Assembly (NCBI RefSeq): GCF_003254705.1
Contig: NZ_QFYR01000001.1
Coordinates: 930,001 to 994,000 of the forward strand
Length of the DNA stretch: 64,000 nucleotides
Reading direction: 5' to 3'
Source: Phenylobacterium deserti
GTDB lineage: Bacteria > Pseudomonadota > Alphaproteobacteria > Caulobacterales > Caulobacteraceae
A model generated the notes under the pieces. It had not been told where the DNA came from. It worked only from the letters and a program-made list of their open reading frames with translations, and made no database searches. A program made the position numbers and the translations under genes. This document shows positions 58,572-64,000 of this stretch, in pieces (position 1 is the first letter of the stretch; every line of letters starts with the position of its first letter).

Positions 58572-58949
58572 GTGACCCTGGACCCGACCGCCCTGCTGCC
58601 CCGCCCCGTGCGGCTCGCGCTCTACGCCGCGGCCTGCGCCGTCCTGCTGTACGTGTGCCTGGCCCCCAGCGAGGGGCTGCCCCAGGAGCGGATCTGGGAC
58701 AAGGCCGAGCACGCCATGGGATGGGCGGTGCTCACCGGGCTTGGCCTGTTCCTGTCGCCGCGGCGGCCGCGGGCGATCGCAGGCTTTGCATTCGGGCTGG
58801 GCGTAGCAGTGGAGGTGCTGCAGGCCGCCCTGCCCTTCGGTCGCGACGGGGACGTGCGCGACCTGCTGGCGGACAGCATCGGCATCGGCCTCGCCCTGCT
58901 GGTCTGGGCCACGGTCACCCGCCTGGGCCGGCGGATCGACGCCCGATGA
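58572..58949 (+). CDS. VanZ-like membrane protein
   Basis: 125 residues from GTG 58572 with GGAGG 5 nt before. Four hydrophobic helices with DKAEHAMGWAVLTGLG, AVEVLQAALPFGRDGDVRDL and ADSIGIGLALLVW: the His/Glu-Q/Asp pattern of VanZ-like proteins, whose activity is poorly known. Stop overlaps an ATG of the next gene. Confidence 0.85.
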   Translation: MTLDPTALLPRPVRLALYAAACAVLLYVCLAPSEGLPQERIWDKAEHAMGWAVLTGLGLFLSPRRPRAIAGFAFGLGVAVEVLQAALPFGRDGDVRDLLADSIGIGLALLVWATVTRLGRRIDAR

Positions 58950-58987
58950 GCGCGGGCCTATCCTCTCCGGCTTCGCAGGAGCCCTCG

Positions 58988-59731
58988 ATGTCGCAGAACC
59001 GCCCGCCGTTCATCTTCCTGGCCGCGCCCTGCTACGGCGGGATGTTGAACCTGCACTTCATGCGATCGGTGATGGCGCTGGAGACCGCCTGCGCCCAGCG
59101 CGGCGTCGGGCTGCACGTCGAGCTTCTGCCGAACGATCCGCTGATCACCCGGGCCCGCAGCCGGCTGGCCGCGCAGTTCCTGGCTCATCCCGACGCGACG
59201 CACATCCTGTTCTGCGACGTGGACATCGGGTTCGAGCCGCACGAGGCCTTCAAGCTGCTGGACAGCGGCAAGGATGTGGTGGCGGCGGTCTGCCCGCTGA
59301 AGCACATCGACTGGGAGAACGCCCGGCGGGCCGCCCAGGCCGGCGTGGAGGACCTGCAGTCCGTCGCCCTGGGCTATGTGGTGCGGTTCCTGCCGACGCC
59401 GGACAACAGCGTCGAGGTGGAGAACGGCGTCGCCAAGGTGGCCTACGGCGGCACGGGCTTCCTGATGATCAGCCGGGCGGCCATGCAGCAGGTGGTGGAC
59501 GCGCATCCCGAGTTGACCGCCATCGTCGACGAGGCGGGCACGGAAGCGGTGATGGTGTTCGACACCCTGATCGAGCCGGAGACCGGCCAGCACCTGTCGG
59601 AGGACTACGCGTTCTGCCGGCGCTGGCGCGAGCTGGGCGGGGAGATCTGGGCCAACGTGGAGGCGCGCATGACCCACGCCGGGCACATGGCCTATACCGG
59701 CAGCCTGATCGCGGCGATGCGCCAGGCCTGA
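58988..59731 (+). CDS. Glycosyltransferase-like protein
   Basis: 247 residues from ATG 58988 with CAGGAG upstream; ATG 58946, overlapping the VanZ stop, would add 14. GT-A type features: ITRARSRLAAQFL, then the DxD-like FCDVDIGF near 75, VAAVCPLK and a late SEDYAFCRRWRELGG. Acceptor and donor unknown. Confidence 0.8.
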   Translation: MSQNRPPFIFLAAPCYGGMLNLHFMRSVMALETACAQRGVGLHVELLPNDPLITRARSRLAAQFLAHPDATHILFCDVDIGFEPHEAFKLLDSGKDVVAAVCPLKHIDWENARRAAQAGVEDLQSVALGYVVRFLPTPDNSVEVENGVAKVAYGGTGFLMISRAAMQQVVDAHPELTAIVDEAGTEAVMVFDTLIEPETGQHLSEDYAFCRRWRELGGEIWANVEARMTHAGHMAYTGSLIAAMRQA

Positions 59732-59738
59732 GGCCGGG

Positions 59739-59939
59739 TCAGACCGCAGGGCCCGGCATGTCCGGCGCGTCCTTCAGGGCGTCGCGATATTCGGTGGTGG
59801 CCGCGTCGTCCCCGTCCTGAGCGGCGCTGGGGTCTGAGCCGTCGGAGGGCACGCCCGGCGGCGAGCCTTGCGGGCTCTTGCCAGGCTCGTGCTGGGCAGT
59901 CTGGTCTTCCGCGGGGGTCTGGGGATCTTGGTCTGGCAT
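59739..59939 (-). CDS. Small disordered hypothetical protein
   Basis: 66 residues made almost wholly of Pro, Asp, Gln, Ser, Gly and Ala. GAGGA lies 5 nt before the ATG. Probably unstructured; could also be spurious given the composition. Confidence 0.45.
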   Translation of the reverse strand: MPDQDPQTPAEDQTAQHEPGKSPQGSPPGVPSDGSDPSAAQDGDDAATTEYRDALKDAPDMPGPAV

Positions 59940-60062
59940 GGCGTCCTCGTCGCCAAGGCAACACCCGCGCCGGCGGCGTGTTCCGCGGCCTCAACTCAGA
60001 ACCAAGCCGGCCCCCAGCCGTTCTGGCCCGAGCTCAGCCTTGAGGCCGCAAGAGGATCGCCA

Positions 60063-60380
60063 ATGGCGATGTACGATCTTTCCAGGACGGCCGCGTTCCA
60101 GAGGAGAACCCGCGTGGCGACGGTGATCAGCGTCTACGAAGAGCAGCCCAACGGCGGGCCGCAGCGCCATGACTTCAACCTGAGCGACTTCGGCGGACAG
60201 CTGCCGGCCAACGGCGACTTGATCATCAAGCCGCATTCGCTGAGCGCGGACGGACCGGAGGTCTGGGAAGTGGTGGCGCGCTACCACCAGCCAGGCCGCG
60301 GGTTCGACGCCGAGGGCGCGCTGCGGGTGGTGGTCCGCAGCCGGCTCGCCACCGAGGCCGAGAAGGCCCTGCTGGCCTAG
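60063..60380 (+). CDS. Hypothetical protein
   Basis: 105 residues from ATG 60063 (AGAGGA upstream). Mixed alpha/beta: RTRVATVISVYEEQP, GDLIIKPHSLS, EVWEVVARYHQPG. No known domain, signal or membrane segment. Ends 18 nt from the convergent tRNA gene. Confidence 0.65.
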   Translation: MAMYDLSRTAAFQRRTRVATVISVYEEQPNGGPQRHDFNLSDFGGQLPANGDLIIKPHSLSADGPEVWEVVARYHQPGRGFDAEGALRVVVRSRLATEAEKALLA

Positions 60381-60397
60381 ACGTTCAGGAAGACCGC

Positions 60398-60477
<80 letters not shown>

Positions 60478-60550
60478 AGCAGCGGTGGGTGTCTCTAGCC
60501 GAAAGCGCGTCCGGCCGCAAACCTTCTGGCCCAAACCTTTGCGCGGGCGT

Positions 60551-61216
60551 CTAGGCGGTGTCGCGCTCGACCAGCGGCTCGACGCCGGCGGCCAGGGCCA
60601 GGCGCACCGCCGAGGACAGGCCGCGGACGTTCAGCTTGTCCATCACCTTGCCCCGGTAGATCTCCACCGTGCGGACGCTGAGGTCGAGCTCGTAGGCGAT
60701 CAGCTTGTTGGGCAGGCCGCCCAGCATGCCGCGCAGCACCTGCAGCTCGCGGGCGGACAATGTGTCGATCAGGCTGCGGGCGCGGGCGGCGCGGGCGGCT
60801 TCCTCACTGAGGGTCTCGAGCTTTTCGAAGGCGTCGGTAAGGACGGCGAGCAGGCCGTCGGCGGCGAAAGGCTTCTGCAGGAACTCGAAGGCGCCGCGCT
60901 TCATGGCTTCGACGGCCGAGCGGACGTCCTTGCGCGCGGTGAGCACCACCACCGGCCAGGTCACATGGCGCTCGGAAAGCGCCTGGAGGACGCCGAAGCC
61001 GTCGATCTCCGGCATGTGGATGTCGAGCAGGACGCAACCCGGGACCGCGGCGTCGAGGGCGCGCAGGAAGGCCACGCCGGACTCGTGTTGGACCACGTCA
61101 TAGCCGGCGTAAGTCAGGGTAATCGCCGCATATTCCCGCAGCAGCGGGTCATCATCCACCAGATGGACGACCTTGGCCGGCGCCGACGTTGGATCGGTGG
61201 AGTGGGGTACGCTCAC
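60551..61216 (-). CDS. FixJ/NarL-type response regulator
   Basis: 221 residues. Receiver (about 15-135) with VDDDPLL, phospho-Asp in CVLLDIHMPEIDG, VVLTARKD and Lys in LQKPFAAD; LuxR-type helix-turn-helix (LSARELQVLRGMLGGLPNK, then VRTVEIYRGKVMDKL). It controls transcription. No histidine kinase is next to it. The 167 nt upstream, up to the protease gene, hold no other frame that I trust. Confidence 0.94.
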   Translation of the reverse strand: MSVPHSTDPTSAPAKVVHLVDDDPLLREYAAITLTYAGYDVVQHESGVAFLRALDAAVPGCVLLDIHMPEIDGFGVLQALSERHVTWPVVVLTARKDVRSAVEAMKRGAFEFLQKPFAADGLLAVLTDAFEKLETLSEEAARAARARSLIDTLSARELQVLRGMLGGLPNKLIAYELDLSVRTVEIYRGKVMDKLNVRGLSSAVRLALAAGVEPLVERDTA

Positions 61217-61383
61217 AGAACTCGACCTAAGCGATCATAGGTCGATCCTAGCAGTCCCTCCCGGGTGCGCCACCCTTGTTCGAGGGCGTGCGCGCCTACG
61301 CCGCCACGAAACGGGCGCGGCGTCACTCAGAACGAGCATGGTTCCGGCGGGTGGCGCTCAACCTCCGGTCGCAGCCCTGCCGG

Positions 61384-62004
61384 TCAGCGCGCGGCAAGCT
61401 GAAGCGGAGATGCGCTGGCCCAAAGGTGCGGCTGGCCGTCCACCTGGCGGCTGACCCAGCTGTAGCGGGCCGAGGCCCAGGCGGTGACCGACAGGGTGCG
61501 GTTGTCGAGCACGAAGTCGCCTTCGGCCGTGCTGACAAGCAGGACGGCGTGCATCTCACCTTCCGGCGTCACGCCCAGGGCGATGTTGAGGGCGCTGCGC
61601 GGCACGCCCGCCGCCACCAGGGCGCGGATCTTCTCCAGCACATAGTCCTCGCAGTCGCCCGAGCCGCGGCCATCGGCCAGGGGGGTCTGCCAGTAGTCGC
61701 TGAGGCCAAAGGCGTCGCGGTCGGTGCGGGCGACGATGGCGCGGTTCACCTGAGCGTTGATGCGGTTCAGCCGGGACCAGAGCCCGGGACCCAAACGCGG
61801 CGGGGCGGGCGTTGCGAGGCTGACGTCGGTGAGACCGCTCGTCTGCAGGCCGCAGTCGGCGGGCTGGCGGCGGCAGAAGTCGCTGTAGCCGGCGGGGGCC
61901 AGGACGGGAGCGCCCTGCGGCATCTGGCTGGGGGCCGCCCAGGCCGCGCCCGCTCCCAGAAGAGTAAGCACCACCGCCGCTGCAAATCGCGTCCAGACAC
62001 CCAC
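61384..62004 (-). CDS. Exported transglutaminase-like cysteine protease (BTLCP family)
   Basis: 206 residues. Signal peptide (TRFAAAVVLTLLGAGAAWA). Catalytic Cys in GSGDCEDYVLEKIRAL, His in GEMHAVLLV and Asp in FVLDNRTL. The LapG type cuts surface adhesins, but no LapD- or adhesin-like gene is here and other BTLCP members have unknown targets. Confidence 0.9.
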   Translation of the reverse strand: MGVWTRFAAAVVLTLLGAGAAWAAPSQMPQGAPVLAPAGYSDFCRRQPADCGLQTSGLTDVSLATPAPPRLGPGLWSRLNRINAQVNRAIVARTDRDAFGLSDYWQTPLADGRGSGDCEDYVLEKIRALVAAGVPRSALNIALGVTPEGEMHAVLLVSTAEGDFVLDNRTLSVTAWASARYSWVSRQVDGQPHLWASASPLQLAAR

Positions 62005-62081
62005 CGCGCCGCCCTCCGTCCTGTTGGCGGCGGACGAAGTAGATCGGCCCGGTGCGGGGCTCGATTACGCAAAACCATCAT

Positions 62082-62093
62082 CGTAGTTCTACG
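62082..62093. promoter_or_regulatory. Candidate operator palindrome
   Basis: CGTAGTTCTACG is a perfect 12-nt palindrome about 80 nt upstream of the BTLCP gene, with an adjacent GTAAT. It stands in 165 nt of otherwise featureless intergenic DNA and could bind the neighbouring FixJ-type regulator (inference). Confidence 0.35.
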
Positions 62094-62175
62094 TAATGGG
62101 GTGAAACCCGCCCCAAACGAGCGCGTGAACAAGCATCACTTTGCAACCACATCGGGCATGGCTGCGCGGAGCTAA

Positions 62176-62206
62176 GAAAAAAGCCGCCCCTTTCGGAGCG
62201 GCTTTC
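62176..62206 (-). terminator. Rho-independent terminator of dnaJ
   Basis: On the minus strand AAAGCCGCTCC, a GAAA loop, and GGGGCGGCTTT are followed by TTT, 25 nt after the dnaJ stop. One mismatch in the stem. Confidence 0.85.
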
Positions 62207-62230
62207 GAGGCCCTTGGATGGGGGTGGCGA

Positions 62231-63391
62231 TCAGACGCCGGTGACTTCGTCCCAGAAGCGCTTGGCCTTGCCGAGGAAGTTGGCCGACTTGGGATGCTGC
62301 TGTTCACCGCAGATCTCGGAGAATTCGCGGATCAGCTCCTTCTGGCGGGCGGTGAGTCGGGTAGGCGTTTCGACGAACAGCTCGACCACCAGGTCGCCGC
62401 GCTCGCGGGAGCGAAGGGAGGGCATGCCGCGGCCCTTGAGGCGCAGGGTCTTGCCGGTCTGGGCGCCTTCCGGCACGCGCACCGTTTGCTTGCAGTTGCC
62501 GTCGCAGGTCTCGCCGCCCAGCAGGCAGGGAGCCTCGATCTCGCCACCCAGGGCCGCGATGGCCATGGGAACCGGAACGGTGCACAGCAGGTCCAGGCCG
62601 TCGCGCTCGAACAGCTCGTGCGGCTTCACGGACAGGAAGATGTAGAGGTCGCCGCGCGGCCCGCCCCGGGCCCCGGCGTCGCCCTCGCCGGCCAGGCGGA
62701 TGCGGGCGCCGTCGTCCACGCCCGCGGGGATGCGCACCGACAGGGTGCGTTCGCGGCGGATCTGGCCCGCGCCGTGGCAGGTCTCGCAAGGATCGGCGAT
62801 CATCCGGCCCGAGCCGCCGCAGCGGGGGCAGGTGCGTTCGATGGAGAAGAAGCCCTGGGTGGCGCGGACCCGGCCGGCGCCGCCGCAGCCCGAGCAGGTC
62901 GTCGGGCTGGTGCCCGGCTTGGCCCCCGAGCCTTCGCAGGTCTCGCAGGTCATAGCGGCCGGGATGCTGATCTCGACCTCGGCGCCGGCGTAGGCCTGCT
63001 CGAGGGAGATCTCCATGTCGTAGCGCAGGTCCTGGCCGCGAGCCGGGCCGGAGCGCTGCTGCGGACGGCGCCCGCCGAACATGTCGCCGAAGATGTCGCC
63101 GAACACCTCGTTGAAGATGTCGCCGGCGTCCTGGTACTGGGCGCCGCCTCCACCGAAGCCGCCCGGACCGCCGTTCAGGCCGGCATGGCCGAACCGGTCA
63201 TAGGCCGCGCGCTTCTGGGGGTCCGAGAGGACCGAGTAGGCTTCGTTGAGTTCCTTGAATCGGCCGGCGGCTTCCTCGCACCCGCCATTGCGGTCGGGGT
63301 GGTGCTGCATCGCCAGCTTACGGAACGCCGCTTTCAGGGCCGCGTCATCGCAGCCCCGATCAACGCCCAGGATCTCGTAATAGTCCCGCAT
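62231..63391 (-). CDS. dnaJ: Chaperone DnaJ
   Basis: 386 residues. J domain with HPD in MQHHPDRNG, a Gly/Phe-rich linker ([10 protein letters not shown]), four zinc repeats ([32 protein letters not shown]) and the substrate-binding C-terminal region. Co-chaperone of DnaK, which lies upstream on the same strand, 239 nt away. Confidence 0.97.
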   Translation of the reverse strand: MRDYYEILGVDRGCDDAALKAAFRKLAMQHHPDRNGGCEEAAGRFKELNEAYSVLSDPQKRAAYDRFGHAGLNGGPGGFGGGGAQYQDAGDIFNEVFGDIFGDMFGGRRPQQRSGPARGQDLRYDMEISLEQAYAGAEVEISIPAAMTCETCEGSGAKPGTSPTTCSGCGGAGRVRATQGFFSIERTCPRCGGSGRMIADPCETCHGAGQIRRERTLSVRIPAGVDDGARIRLAGEGDAGARGGPRGDLYIFLSVKPHELFERDGLDLLCTVPVPMAIAALGGEIEAPCLLGGETCDGNCKQTVRVPEGAQTGKTLRLKGRGMPSLRSRERGDLVVELFVETPTRLTARQKELIREFSEICGEQQHPKSANFLGKAKRFWDEVTGV

Positions 63392-63442
63392 GAACGGTCA
63401 GGCGCTCTGAAACAAAATGTTGCTGAAAATAGAAGTGGGATG

Positions 63443-63485
63443 GCCCCCGCCCGGCTGCAAGGCTTGTAACCGAGCGGGCGGGGGC
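63443..63485 (-). terminator. Long-stem hairpin between dnaK and dnaJ
   Basis: GCCCCCGCCC (63443-63452) pairs with 63476-63485 over 10 bp, with a 23-nt loop. On the minus strand only TATTTT follows, after about 12 nt, so it could be a partial terminator or RNA-processing site that lowers dnaJ relative to dnaK. Confidence 0.45.
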
Positions 63486-63630
63486 GTTCCTTCTGCTTGA
63501 GAGCACGTCAGGCGGCAAAACCGGTGACCCGGCTTTTGCTTGCCGTGCTCTTGTCCCGCGAAGGCGGCGGCGACGTCCCCAATGACGGCCTTCTCGCATC
63601 GGCTGCGGAAGGTCGCCATGGGGCGCGATG

Positions 63631-64000
63631 TCACGCCGACTTCTTGCTGTCGCCGTCGACTTCCTCGAACTCGGCGTCGACCACGTCGTCCGAGGACTGA
63701 GCGCCCTGAGCCGCGGACTCGCCGCCCTCCTGGCCGCCGCTGTTCTGGGCGTTGTACATGGCCTCGCCCAGCTTCATGGAAGCCTGGATCAGGGTCTGGG
63801 TCTTGGCGGAGATGGTCTCGGCGTCGCCGGTTTCCACCACGCCCTTCAGGTCATCGAGCGCGGCCTGGATCGCGTTGCGGTCCGCCTCGCCCACCTTGGA
63901 GCCGTGCTCCGACAGAGCCTTCTCGGTCGAGTGGATGACGCTGTCGGCCTGGTTCTTGGCCTCGACGCCCTTCTTCCGCTCTTCGTCGGCGGCCTTGTTG
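63631..64000 (-). CDS. dnaK: Chaperone DnaK, C-terminal end only
   Basis: The last 122 residues are visible; the gene runs off the window. The C-terminal lid ([15 protein letters not shown], then [14 protein letters not shown]) and the Gly/Gln/Ser linker lead to the EEVD signature in [14 protein letters not shown], here extended by a few residues past EEVD. Confidence 0.95.
   Translation of the reverse strand, partial: NKAADEERKKGVEAKNQADSVIHSTEKALSEHGSKVGEADRNAIQAALDDLKGVVETGDAETISAKTQTLIQASMKLGEAMYNAQNSGGQEGGESAAQGAQSSDDVVDAEFEEVDGDSKKSA

Overview
The window is a high-GC alphaproteobacterial chromosome segment. Gene content and layout suggest a member of the Caulobacteraceae (Caulobacter or Phenylobacterium type). 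Pointers are the dnaK-dnaJ order, the chvI-chvG-hprK-EIIA-HPr operon, pseB/pseC next to a FliL-like protein, GTG starts, and a family of short palindromic intergenic repeats. Assignment below family level is inference.

Layout. 1-2.8 kb: a secreted CHAT-domain protease-like protein (3' end outside the window), head to head with a trypsin-like protease at 2.8-4.0 kb; their start codons overlap. 4.1-8.5 kb: exonuclease III, a DUF6880-type protein, and a convergent serralysin-like RTX metalloprotease. 9.0-13.2 kb: the translation block ffh-rpsP-rimM on +, facing trmD-rplS on -, with a strong terminator between them. 13.4-16.2 kb: tesB and a divergent LysR/epimerase pair. 16.3-20.5 kb: leuC, an unrelated membrane protein gene, leuD, a small monooxygenase-like gene and leuB. 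20.6-28.8 kb: a lipoprotein, a response regulator pair, asd, rarD, a class C beta-lactamase-like esterase, pyridoxal kinase and ahcY.

28.8-32.5 kb is the one clearly accessory block. It holds a subtilisin-like (S8) protease, a 38-residue basic protein and a divergent AAA+ ATPase. The DNA is visibly richer in A+T, and copies of the dispersed palindromic repeat lie on either side. The protease-ATPase combination matches the known IetAS (subtilisin plus AAA ATPase) plasmid-stability/phage-defence type, here in a divergent layout and with a tiny extra gene.

32.7-40.9 kb: small membrane and secreted proteins, a CYTH-CHAD triphosphatase, and the biotin genes bioB, bioA and bioF-bioD interrupted by a dicarboxylate symporter. 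41.0-46.2 kb: an ABC-2 exporter, then the HPr/EIIA/HPr kinase/ChvG/ChvI operon. 46.4-52.0 kb: a large protein of unknown function, pseC-pseB for flagellin sugar synthesis, a FliL-like secreted protein and an alcohol dehydrogenase. 52.1-60.4 kb: an MFS transporter, a secreted seven-repeat protein, DUF1801, an outer membrane beta-barrel, an SDR, pterin carbinolamine dehydratase, VanZ-like and glycosyltransferase-like genes. 60.4-64.0 kb: tRNA-Arg(CCG), a FixJ-type regulator, a transglutaminase-like cysteine protease, dnaJ and the 3' end of dnaK.

I saw no insertion sequence, integrase, CRISPR array, rRNA or known riboswitch.
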